Assembly: GCA_003140915.1 (NCBI GenBank)
Contig: PLLI01000105.1
Location: 11,703-17,189, forward strand
Origin: Candidatus Omnitrophota bacterium
Lineage (GTDB): Bacteria > Omnitrophota > Gorgyraeia > 2-01-FULL-45-10
Reading direction: 5' to 3'
Length of the DNA stretch: 5,487 nt
Made by a program: the position numbers and the translations under genes. This document shows positions 1-5,476 of the stretch, piece by piece (the first letter of the stretch is position 1; each line of letters starts with the position of its first letter). The notes beneath the pieces were generated by a model that saw only the letters and a list, made by a program, of their open reading frames with translations, was not told where the DNA came from and searched no databases.

Positions 1-1
1 A

Positions 2-1393
2 CTGAAAGACGAATTGGAGGTATTGGCGTCCGAATTCGACGAAGCCGACCAGACGATCAAAGAATTGACGGCGAAAGGCGAATCTCTGAACACAGAGCTG
101 AATAACTTAGAGAAAGAAAAGGCCTCTTCCCAGACATTCGTTGAGGAATCTCATGGCCTGGTCACCGGCAAGAGACAGAATAGAGAGAATTTGACGCTCG
201 AGATAGCCACCCTGAAGGCCGAGATGCAGGCACTGGAAAAAGAAGAAGATAGCGTGAAGAACGGCCTGAAGATCCAGGAAGGCATCGTATTCGAGTCCGA
301 GGAAACTTTATACTCGAAAGAGAACCTTTTCAAGGAATCGCTCGAAAAGGTGAAATTCCTGGAAGACGAGATATTAAAGTTAACCGTCGAAAACGAAAGC
401 ATAGCGAAGGACTTAAAGATATTCAACGAGGAGTCTTCTGCCATAGAAAAGACGAAATCCGAGATAGCCGGTAAATTGAGCGTTGCCGAATTACAATTAA
501 AGGAAAAAGAGGGCGGGCTCGAAGGCTTGAGGAACCAGATAAGGGACCTCGACGTAAAGCTCACGGAACTCAATTATAAAAAGACGAACCTGAAAGAACG
601 GATAACGCAAGCCTACAAGGTCGATCTGGAGACGACCCACGCCGAGCCGGAAGAGGGCGCGGATTGGGAATCGTTAAAGGCGCTAGTTACGGAACTTAAA
701 GAAAGGCTCGATAAACTTGGGCCGGTCAACCTTATTGCGATAGACGAACATAAAGAACTGGAAGAGCGGTATACGTTTCTCGTCCATCAACAGGAAGATC
801 TCGTGAACGCCAAGGATTCTCTGCACAAGGCGATCCAAAAGATAAACAAGACGACGAAGGACTTATTTCTCGAGACGTTCCAGAAGATACAGGTGGAATT
901 CAAAAATTTCTTCCGGATGCTATTCGGCGGCGGGCAGGCAGAGCTCGTCCTGATAGACGAACAGGACGTGCTCGAATGCGGGATAGAGATAATAGTCAGG
1001 CCGCCCGGTAAGAAGCTGCAGAACCTCATGTTATTGTCGGGAGGCGAAAAGGCGATGACCGCCACGGCGCTCCTATTTGCGATATTCAAGGTAAAGCCGA
1101 GCCCGTTCTGCGTGCTCGACGAAATAGACGCGCCGCTCGATGAATCGAACGTGACGAGGTTCTCCAATGTTCTGAAAGATTTCCTCAAGATATCGCAGTT
1201 CATAATAATCACCCATAACAAGCGGACGATCGAACTGGCGGACGTCATGTACGGCATAACGATGCAGGAGAGGGGAATTTCGAAGATAGTCTCGGTCAAG
1301 TTCTCCGATGAAAAAAAGAATCCCGAAAAAATAGAAATATCGGGATTAAAAGTGAACGAAACGGAAGAGCCGAAGTTGGAAGTTCCTGCCTAA
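2..1393 (+). CDS. smc: Chromosome segregation ATPase SMC, C-terminal part (5' end outside window)
   Basis: The reading frame is open from the left edge and ends at TAA 1391-1393, so this is the C-terminal portion (about 463 codons) of a protein usually near 1,150-1,200 residues. SMC dimers with ScpA/ScpB organise and separate chromosomes. Roughly the first 270 visible residues are Glu/Lys/Leu-rich with heptad-like spacing, as expected for the returning coiled-coil arm. The conserved pre-head stretch KLGPVNLIAIDEHKELEERY follows (about 718-777). The ATPase head half is intact: ABC signature LSGGEK at 1034-1051, Walker B and D-loop FCVLDEIDAPLDE at 1106-1144, and the switch histidine in FIIITHNKRT near 1199-1228. 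The Walker A half and the hinge would lie upstream. LSGGEKAMTATALLFAIF deviates only slightly from the usual bacterial SMC form. Rad50/SbcC is the main alternative, but GPVNLIAIDE and DEIDAPLDE point to SMC. The tail is charged and ends by overlapping the convergent gene. Confidence 0.95.
   Translation: MKDELEVLASEFDEADQTIKELTAKGESLNTELNNLEKEKASSQTFVEESHGLVTGKRQNRENLTLEIATLKAEMQALEKEEDSVKNGLKIQEGIVFESEETLYSKENLFKESLEKVKFLEDEILKLTVENESIAKDLKIFNEESSAIEKTKSEIAGKLSVAELQLKEKEGGLEGLRNQIRDLDVKLTELNYKKTNLKERITQAYKVDLETTHAEPEEGADWESLKALVTELKERLDKLGPVNLIAIDEHKELEERYTFLVHQQEDLVNAKDSLHKAIQKINKTTKDLFLETFQKIQVEFKNFFRMLFGGGQAELVLIDEQDVLECGIEIIVRPPGKKLQNLMLLSGGEKAMTATALLFAIFKVKPSPFCVLDEIDAPLDESNVTRFSNVLKDFLKISQFIIITHNKRTIELADVMYGITMQERGISKIVSVKFSDEKKNPEKIEISGLKVNETEEPKLEVPA
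1311..1347 (-). terminator. Probable intrinsic terminator of the reverse-strand operon, inside smc
   Basis: Positions 1319-1326 (AATCCCGA) and 1340-1347 (TCGGGATT) form a perfect 8-bp inverted repeat around a 13-nt loop. Read on the reverse strand, the stem is followed by C and then seven Ts (complement of 1311-1317), which is the layout of a Rho-independent terminator. On the forward strand no U-tract follows. It lies about 45 nt past the stop of the diguanylate cyclase gene, where a transcript end would be expected. The stem has only four G-C pairs and the loop is long, so efficiency may be modest. Because it is also smc coding sequence, coincidence is possible. Confidence 0.5.
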
Positions 1394-2598
1394 GAAGGTC
1401 TTTTCTCGCTCATAGCCTTGGAGTAAATGCAGGTCCTGTTCTTGCCGGCGCCTTTTGCCTCATACAAAGCCGCATCGGCCATCGCGATCAGGTCGTCTTT
1501 CGTGAGCGCATCCTCGGGGTAACCCGCGACCCCGCAGCTTATAGTGAGTTTATTTTTAGGAAGAAGACCGGATCCCTCGCTGAAAATTTTTTCCACCTCA
1601 CTGCGTAATCTCTCCGCAAATAACCGCGCGTTCTCTTTAACGGTATTCGGTATCACTACGGCAAACTCCTCGCCGCCATACCTTGCCACGGTATCGACCC
1701 GCCGGGATTTAGACTGCAATACGGACGCGATATCCCGGAGGGCCGCATCTCCGCGGATGTGGCCCAGCGTATCGTTGTAATGTTTGAAATTATCCACATC
1801 GACCATGACGAGCGACACGCTTGCGTCGGTGACCTTGGCCTTTTCCATTTCGGCCGAGAGACGTTCCTGGAACTTTCCGTAATTCCACAATTTCGTGGAC
1901 CAGTCTATGCTCGAAAGATAGACGGTCTCTTCGTAAAGGCGCGAATTTTCTATCGCCAACCCTGCGTGATTGGCGAACATGGTGAGCATCTTTACGTCGG
2001 ATTTTGTGATGGGCTTCCTGTTAAATACGTTGTCGACGAGTATAGCGCCAAGCACCTTATCTTTTGCCTTGAGCGGAACGGTGACGAAGAAATCGGTATT
2101 TAACGTCTTCTGCGTGTCCGCATCGACCAGTTTCTTCGCTTCCTGGGTTGTTATCTCGAACGGCATGCCTTCCAGGATAGTGAGGACCAGTATCCCCATG
2201 TCTTCCCTTAGCGGGATCTTTATGCCCTTCACGATGGAATTCAGTTTCGATTCCGGATCTTTTTTAAAAGTGTCATAAGAAGCGATGAAATCGTCGAGGG
2301 TCATCTTGCTCTGGGATATATACTGCCATATCTTTCCGGCCTCTTCCGCCGTGTGAGGTCCTATGCCCATCACGCCTTCCAGGACATTTTCTTTTTCATT
2401 AACGAGGAAGAGCATGGCGCGGTTAAAACCGAGCCCTTCATGGGAGGTGAGCGCCGTCAGGATTATGTAAAGTATCTGGTCGAGCTTTAGAGTGGTCCTG
2501 ATCGCGTTTGAGATCTCGTAAAGGAGCGAGAACTCCCAATTGAGGCGCTCGATCTCGTCCTTAAGTTCTTTTTCTTTAGGTCTTTCTATCGGTATCAT
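1390..2598 (-). CDS. Diguanylate cyclase with N-terminal GAF domain
   Basis: This 402-residue protein is predicted to make cyclic di-GMP from two GTP. A short helical, probably coiled segment (residues about 5-35) leads into a GAF-type sensor domain (about 38-225: IRTTLKLDQILYIIL at the start, VPLKAKDKVLGAILVDN and MFANHAGLAIENSRLYEE at the end). A GGDEF domain follows (about 230-393). The GGDEF domain looks active: metal-site segment MVDVDNFKHYNDTLGH (265-280), active loop RYGGEEF (306-312; GGEEF at 1663-1677), and an intact inhibitory I-site RRVD (299-302) exactly five residues before the loop, suggesting product feedback inhibition. The usual DxLTGLxN start is altered to DWSTKLWN. There is no signal peptide or membrane segment, so it is a cytoplasmic enzyme with an unknown GAF ligand. 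The region at 85-130 looks like an insertion in the GAF fold. The start ATG (2598-2596) overlaps the upstream stop as ATGA and has no clear Shine-Dalgarno site of its own. The stop TAG overlaps the smc stop by 4 bp. Confidence 0.93.
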   Translation of the reverse strand: MIPIERPKEKELKDEIERLNWEFSLLYEISNAIRTTLKLDQILYIILTALTSHEGLGFNRAMLFLVNEKENVLEGVMGIGPHTAEEAGKIWQYISQSKMTLDDFIASYDTFKKDPESKLNSIVKGIKIPLREDMGILVLTILEGMPFEITTQEAKKLVDADTQKTLNTDFFVTVPLKAKDKVLGAILVDNVFNRKPITKSDVKMLTMFANHAGLAIENSRLYEETVYLSSIDWSTKLWNYGKFQERLSAEMEKAKVTDASVSLVMVDVDNFKHYNDTLGHIRGDAALRDIASVLQSKSRRVDTVARYGGEEFAVVIPNTVKENARLFAERLRSEVEKIFSEGSGLLPKNKLTISCGVAGYPEDALTKDDLIAMADAALYEAKGAGKNRTCIYSKAMSEKRPS

Positions 2599-3059
2599 TT
2601 TTTTATAACGGCCGCAGCAGGAGCTTTTTGGACTGTAGAAGCCCTAGGCGCCTGCGGAGGCGGAGTCTTGACCTTACCGAACATTATTCCCATTGCCACA
2701 TCCTTATCATCGATCTTTCTCGTCATCATCCTGACCGCTTCTCCGGCCTTGAGTTCGGAAATATCCGTCACTTTCGTAATGTTTGTCCACGGCGTCACTG
2801 TCACCGTGCGGACTGAACCGTCGGCATCATTCTTTACCTGAAGCTTGACGTTGGCAGGATCCGCGTTATCGATGTTTACGACGGTCCCCGCTATCATTCC
2901 AAAATTCGGTTTTGCCGCCACCGGCCTGGCAACGGCCGGCGCAACCTTCCTGGTACCAGTGGTACCAGTGGCCGGGACTTTCTCGACCGCGGCGAACGAC
3001 GCGGTGCAAAAGCTTATGATTATTATTCCAAAAGCACCCATTAACATTTTCCTGCCCAT
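2595..3059 (-). CDS. Small exported protein of unknown function (signal peptide, beta-rich core)
   Basis: I do not recognise a named family. The chosen start, ATG 3059-3057, is preceded 5 nt upstream by a perfect AGGAGG (complement of 3065-3070) and opens with a textbook signal peptide. An ATG further upstream at 3092 would place non-signal residues in front and lacks this site. The 154-residue product has MGRK, a hydrophobic core (about 6-19) and a likely signal peptidase I cut after SFA or SFAA (about 23-24). There is no lipobox cysteine at the cut. An Ala/Pro/Thr-rich linker follows (about 28-52), then a compact probable beta-barrel core (about 53-131: FGMIAGTVVNID, VKLQVKN, VRTVTVTPWTNITKV, LKAGEAVRMMTRK, KDVAMGIMFGKV). 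A Pro/Ala/Lys tail (132-154) ends the protein. The core pattern (turn, VKNDADG, threonine-rich strand, then a LKAGEAV strand) resembles small periplasmic OB-like domains such as DUF5666, but this is a resemblance by eye. It is the first gene of the operon with the diguanylate cyclase. Confidence 0.82.
   Translation of the reverse strand: MGRKMLMGAFGIIIISFCTASFAAVEKVPATGTTGTRKVAPAVARPVAAKPNFGMIAGTVVNIDNADPANVKLQVKNDADGSVRTVTVTPWTNITKVTDISELKAGEAVRMMTRKIDDKDVAMGIMFGKVKTPPPQAPRASTVQKAPAAAVIKK
2951..2971. repeat. 9-bp tandem repeat GGTACCAGT x2 within the exported-protein gene
   Basis: GGTACCAGT occurs twice head to tail (2952-2960, 2961-2969), and the period-9 match extends to 2951-2971. Each unit contains the palindrome GGTACC, so the tract is also self-complementary. 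It encodes the ATGTTGT part of the Ala/Pro/Thr linker after the signal peptide. A change of one unit would add or remove three residues without breaking the frame, so it may be a small length-variable spot in the linker. Confidence 0.7.
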
Positions 3060-3064
3060 AATCT

Positions 3065-3070
3065 CCTCCT
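3065..3070 (-). promoter_or_regulatory. Shine-Dalgarno site of the exported-protein gene
   Basis: The reverse strand reads AGGAGG, then five bases (AGATT), then ATG at 3059. This perfect site decides the start in favour of 3059 over the in-frame ATG at 3092, and gives a protein beginning with a signal peptide. Confidence 0.85.
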
Positions 3071-3082
3071 TGTTTGTCGGAC

Positions 3083-3112
3083 AGTATAGCATAAAATCAT
3101 TGACAATACCAA
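3083..3112 (-). promoter_or_regulatory. Probable sigma-70-type promoter for the reverse-strand operon
   Basis: On the reverse strand, TTGGTA (complement of 3107-3112) is followed after 18 nt by TATACT (complement of 3083-3088). The -10 is preceded by TGC, giving an extended -10 (TGnTATACT). Transcription would start near 3076 and leave a leader of about 17 nt, just enough for the AGGAGG site before the ATG at 3059. The elements are interleaved with those of the opposite-facing rib promoter. Confidence 0.6.
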
Positions 3113-3127
3113 GAAAAACGCTATAAT
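3100..3127 (+). promoter_or_regulatory. Consensus sigma-70-type promoter of the riboflavin operon
   Basis: A perfect -35 TTGACA (3100-3105) and a perfect -10 TATAAT (3122-3127) are separated by 16 bp. The predicted start, about 7 nt after the -10, is near 3134, which is the first base of the FMN aptamer's closing stem. The promoter looks strong and unregulated by itself, consistent with control being exerted by the riboswitch. Confidence 0.88.
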
Positions 3128-3133
3128 GAATAC

Positions 3134-3295
3134 ATCTTCGGGGTGAGGTGTAATTCCTCGACCGGCGGTGAAATCCCGTCCTGCGTTTTGAGTGGGCGGG
3201 ATAAAGCCCGCGAGTCTAGCCGTTTTGCTTAGCAAAACGGCAGGCAGAACTTGTGAGATTCAAGTGCCGACAGTACAGTCTGGATGGAAGAAGAG
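3134..3295 (+). ncRNA. FMN riboswitch aptamer (RFN element)
   Basis: The highly conserved RFN segments appear in the right order: TCTTCGGGGTGAGGTG with AATTCC (3135-3156), GACCGGCGGTGAAATCCCG (about 3160-3178), AGCCCGCGAG (3205-3214), and GCCGACAGT with AGTCTGGATG (3266-3286), ending in GAAGA, which closes stem P1 with TCTTC. The variable arms are well formed. ATCCCG 3173-3178 pairs with CGGGAT 3197-3202. A perfect 10-bp stem, GCCGTTTTGC 3219-3228 with GCAAAACGGC 3232-3241, has a 3-nt loop. ACTTG 3249-3253 pairs with CAAGT 3261-3265. FMN binding to this fold is known to repress riboflavin synthesis or uptake genes, and here ribBA follows directly. The aptamer appears complete with no missing core segment. 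Confidence 0.96.
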
Positions 3296-3326
3296 CAGAT
3301 GTCAGTTCTTATTTGCCGGTAAATAG

Positions 3327-3357
3327 AACCCCGAGGGAAACCCGGGGTTATTTTTTT
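3327..3357 (+). terminator. Riboswitch expression platform: intrinsic terminator before ribBA
   Basis: AACCCCG (3327-3333) pairs with CGGGGTT (3343-3349). A bulged A at 3334 and two more G-C pairs enclose a GAAA tetraloop (3337-3340). The stem is followed by A and seven Ts (3351-3357). This is a strong Rho-independent terminator 32 nt after the aptamer. In the competing fold, 3328-3337 pairs with 3135-3144 of the aptamer (10 contiguous pairs, two of them G-U), which would prevent the terminator when FMN is absent. The U-tract touches the ribBA ATG at 3358. The only nearby Shine-Dalgarno-like run, GGGG at 3344-3347, is inside the stem, so the same hairpin could also block translation. Confidence 0.88.
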
Positions 3358-4554
3358 ATGAAGCTAAACACGGTTCCTGAAATAATAGACGACATAAAGC
3401 GCGGTCTGATAGTCATAGTCATGGACGACGAGGACCGCGAGAATGAGGGCGACCTCATAATGGCGGGTTCTTTCACCAAGGCGTCCGATATAAATTTCAT
3501 GGCGAAATACGGCCGCGGCCTGATATGCGTTCTCATGGAAGGCTCAAGGCTGGACTCACTCGACCTGCACCCGATGTCTGCTATGGGCCGCGATCCTTAT
3601 AAGACGGGTTGGGCGATCTCATGCGATGCCGGCCGCGGAATTACCACCGGCATCTCCGCACAGGACAGGGCTAGAACGATAAATATCCTTTCGAACCCGA
3701 AAAGCAAGGCCACCGACCTTGTGAAGCCCGGCCACATATTCCCGCTGCGCTCACATGAGGGCGGCGTCCTGGTAAGGGCCGGACATACCGAAGCATGTGT
3801 GGATCTTATGAAATTAGCCGGCCTTCAGCCGGCCGGAGTCATCTGTGAGATCATGAGGGATGACGGCTCGATGGCAAGGCTGCCGGACTTGATGGAATTT
3901 TCGAAAAGGCATCGATTAAAAATATGCACCATATCCAACTTAATAGAATATAGAAGAAGATCCGAGAAGCTGGTCAGCATAATAGCCAGAACTAATATCC
4001 CCACGTCTTACGGCGATTTCAAGGCCTTTATTTACGAATCCGCCATCGATAAATATCACCACGTAGCGCTTGTGAAGGGAAAGCCGGATAAAGAGAATAG
4101 CCTGGTCAGGGTCCATTCCGAATGTCTCACCGGGGACGTCTTCGGCTCGAAGCGATGTGATTGCGGCGAGCAGCTTCACGCCGCGATGAAACTGATCGGA
4201 AGAGCCAGGAGCGGAGTTATTCTTTATATGAGGCAGGAGGGCCGGGGTATAGGACTCGCGAACAAGCTAAAGGCATACGAGCTTCAGGATAAAGGGCTCG
4301 ATACGGTCGAGGCGAACAAGGCGCTTGGATTCAAAGCGGACCTGAGAGATTACGGGATAGGCGCGCAAATTTTAGCCGACCTGGGATTGAAGAATATACG
4401 GTTGCTTACGAATAACCCGAAAAAGATAGTCGGTTTGGAAGGGTACGGCCTGAAAGTGATCGAGCGCGTGCCATTGGTGGTGCGGCCGAACAAGGACAAC
4501 AAGAAATACCTCAGGACGAAGAAGGAAAAAATGGGGCATCATATCACAGTGTAA
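3358..4554 (+). CDS. ribBA: Bifunctional 3,4-dihydroxy-2-butanone 4-phosphate synthase / GTP cyclohydrolase II
   Basis: This 398-residue enzyme carries both first steps of riboflavin synthesis: ribulose 5-phosphate to 3,4-dihydroxy-2-butanone 4-phosphate plus formate, and GTP to the diaminopyrimidine ribosyl phosphate. The N-terminal RibB domain (about 1-204) has the acidic metal/substrate loop DDEDRENEGDL (23-33), TTGISAQDRA (96-105), GHIFPLR (125-131), GHTEA (142-146) and PAGVICEIM (158-166). The C-terminal RibA domain (about 205-398) has the zinc cysteines C256, C267 and C269 in HSECLTGDVFGSKRCDCGEQ, the MRQEGRGIGL loop (291-300), the D328/R330 region, and RLLTNNPKK followed by VIERVPL. 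Both halves look active. The RibB segment LHPMSAMGRDPYKTGWAISCD is unusual compared with the common LPxMVxxN...TxFTVxxx form. The start ATG 3358 matches family length. An open extension to TTG 3253 would read through the riboswitch and is rejected. The Shine-Dalgarno signal is weak (GGGG at 3344-3347). ribH follows after 15 nt. Confidence 0.97.
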   Translation: MKLNTVPEIIDDIKRGLIVIVMDDEDRENEGDLIMAGSFTKASDINFMAKYGRGLICVLMEGSRLDSLDLHPMSAMGRDPYKTGWAISCDAGRGITTGISAQDRARTINILSNPKSKATDLVKPGHIFPLRSHEGGVLVRAGHTEACVDLMKLAGLQPAGVICEIMRDDGSMARLPDLMEFSKRHRLKICTISNLIEYRRRSEKLVSIIARTNIPTSYGDFKAFIYESAIDKYHHVALVKGKPDKENSLVRVHSECLTGDVFGSKRCDCGEQLHAAMKLIGRARSGVILYMRQEGRGIGLANKLKAYELQDKGLDTVEANKALGFKADLRDYGIGAQILADLGLKNIRLLTNNPKKIVGLEGYGLKVIERVPLVVRPNKDNKKYLRTKKEKMGHHITV

Positions 4555-4559
4555 AAAAA

Positions 4560-4566
4560 GGGGGAG
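4560..4566 (+). promoter_or_regulatory. Ribosome binding site of ribH
   Basis: The purine run GGGGGAG, just after the ribBA stop and seven As, lies 3 nt before the ATG at 4570. It is a strong but very closely spaced Shine-Dalgarno site, much clearer than that of ribBA. Confidence 0.6.
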
Positions 4567-4569
4567 AAG

Positions 4570-5034
4570 ATGGCAAACGTTATAAAAGCGGACCTATCGG
4601 CAAAGGGAAAGAAGTTCGCGATAGTGATATCGCGTTTTAATGAGTTCATATCGGCGCGGCTGCTCGACGGCTGCCTCGATACGCTAACGAGGCATGGCGC
4701 ACAGGATAGCGTGCAGGATGTGGTATGGGTGCCCGGGGCGTTCGAGATACCGATCACGGCGTTGAAACTCGCGCGGTCGAAGAAATACGACGGCGTGATC
4801 TGTCTCGGGACGGTCATAAGAGGCGCGACGCCGCATTTCGAATTCGTCGCGAGCGAGGCCGCGAAAGGCGTCGCGAAGGTATCTCTCGATACCGGAGTGC
4901 CGTGCATATTCGGGATCATCACGGCCGATAATATCGAGCAGGCCATTGAGCGCGCCGGGACCAAAGACGGCAACAAGGGCCGCGATGCGGCGATGTCGGC
5001 GATAGAGATGGCGAATCTTTACGAAAAAGTGTAA
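4570..5034 (+). CDS. ribH: 6,7-dimethyl-8-ribityllumazine synthase
   Basis: Lumazine synthase condenses 3,4-dihydroxy-2-butanone 4-phosphate, made by the RibB half of the upstream gene, with 5-amino-6-ribitylamino-uracil. The 154-residue length is typical of the family. Family motifs appear in order: SRFNEFIS (21-28, with the stacking Phe23), VPGAFEIP (54-61), [22 protein letters not shown] (72-93, with the catalytic-site His89), PCIFGIIT (111-118), QAIERAG (124-130, with phosphate-contacting Arg128), and [13 protein letters not shown] (135-147). GAT replaces the more usual GET/GAT variant position, which is tolerated in the family. These enzymes assemble as pentamers or 60-mer capsids, but the sequence alone does not tell which. 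The gene sits 15 nt after ribBA and 19 nt before nusB, so it is in the same FMN-controlled transcript. Start choice is supported by the Shine-Dalgarno site and by family length. Confidence 0.97.
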   Translation: MANVIKADLSAKGKKFAIVISRFNEFISARLLDGCLDTLTRHGAQDSVQDVVWVPGAFEIPITALKLARSKKYDGVICLGTVIRGATPHFEFVASEAAKGVAKVSLDTGVPCIFGIITADNIEQAIERAGTKDGNKGRDAAMSAIEMANLYEKV

Positions 5035-5040
5035 ATTTTA

Positions 5041-5045
5041 AGGAG
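5041..5045 (+). promoter_or_regulatory. Ribosome binding site of nusB
   Basis: AGGAG (within TAAGGAGAGG) is 8 nt before the ATG at 5054. This is a near-ideal site and fixes the nusB start, giving an N-terminus [10 protein letters not shown] that matches the family. Confidence 0.75.
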
Positions 5046-5053
5046 AGGACAGG

Positions 5054-5476
5054 ATGCGTAAACGGACGAAGGCGAGGGAGAACGCGCTGAAGATACTATA
5101 TGCCATCGATATTACCGGCGGAGAGCCGAAGGAATGCATCGATATATATTGGCGGGAGAGCGAGGAGAAAGACCAGGAGGTGAAGGCGTTCGCGGACTCG
5201 CTTGTGCTGGGCACGTCGAATAAGAAGAAAGAGATCGATAAGATAATTTCGGGATCCGCCACTAACTGGCAGCTCGGAAGGATGGCGGTGATAGACCGGA
5301 ACATCCTCAGGTTCGCCGCGTATGAGCTCCTCTTTGCCGACGATATCCCGCCGAAGGTGACGATAAACGAAGCCATAGACATAGCGAAGAGGTACGGCGA
5401 CAACGAATCCGGTAAATTCATAAACGGCGTCCTCGACAAGATAAACAAAGATATTGCGAAGAAGAAAGTAAAATGA
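5054..5476 (+). CDS. nusB: Transcription antitermination factor NusB
   Basis: NusB with NusE (S10) binds boxA RNA and takes part in antitermination on rRNA operons and in transcription-translation coordination. The 140-residue all-helical protein has the family's normal length and landmarks: an Arg/Lys-rich start with [16 protein letters not shown] (4-19), the helix [21 protein letters not shown] near residues 73-93, [17 protein letters not shown] (about 98-114), and [12 protein letters not shown] (about 118-129), ending in a basic tail KKKVK. The alternative, the NusB-like domain of the RNA methyltransferase RsmB, is excluded because no methyltransferase domain follows. ribH-nusB adjacency is a long-known bacterial gene order, as in the E. 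coli ribD-ribH-nusB cluster. There is no separate promoter evident in the 19-nt gap, so it should be transcribed with the riboflavin genes. Confidence 0.95.
   Translation: MRKRTKARENALKILYAIDITGGEPKECIDIYWRESEEKDQEVKAFADSLVLGTSNKKKEIDKIISGSATNWQLGRMAVIDRNILRFAAYELLFADDIPPKVTINEAIDIAKRYGDNESGKFINGVLDKINKDIAKKKVK

Noticed and set aside
151..1299. Long reverse-strand open frames opposite smc (151-573 and 787-1299)
   Set aside because: They are Ser/Phe-rich mirror translations of the Glu/Lys-rich coiled coil and head. smc itself is unmistakable.
1544..2278. Forward-strand open frames opposite the diguanylate cyclase gene
   Set aside because: They overlap intact GAF and GGDEF coding sequence on the other strand and show no domain pattern.
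3041..3235. Reverse-strand open frame across the leader region
   Set aside because: It covers the aptamer and both promoters, has no recognisable protein character and no separate ribosome site, so it is a chance frame.
3219..3241. Perfect 10-bp inverted repeat with TTA loop considered as a separate terminator or recombination site
   Set aside because: It sits at the place of a variable arm of the RFN element and has no U-tract, so it is part of the aptamer.
3253..3357. N-terminal extension of ribBA from TTG 3253 (35 extra codons)
   Set aside because: It would translate the 3' part of the FMN aptamer and the terminator hairpin. The ATG at 3358 gives the family-standard N-terminus.
3817..3833. 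GCCGGC-CTTCA-GCCGGC hairpin in ribBA
   Set aside because: No U-tract follows, and it encodes the conserved LAGLQPAG segment of RibB, so codon choice explains it.
4539..5448. Reverse-strand open frames opposite ribH and nusB
   Set aside because: Antisense shadows of genes with clear family motifs. No ribosome site or coherent protein pattern.
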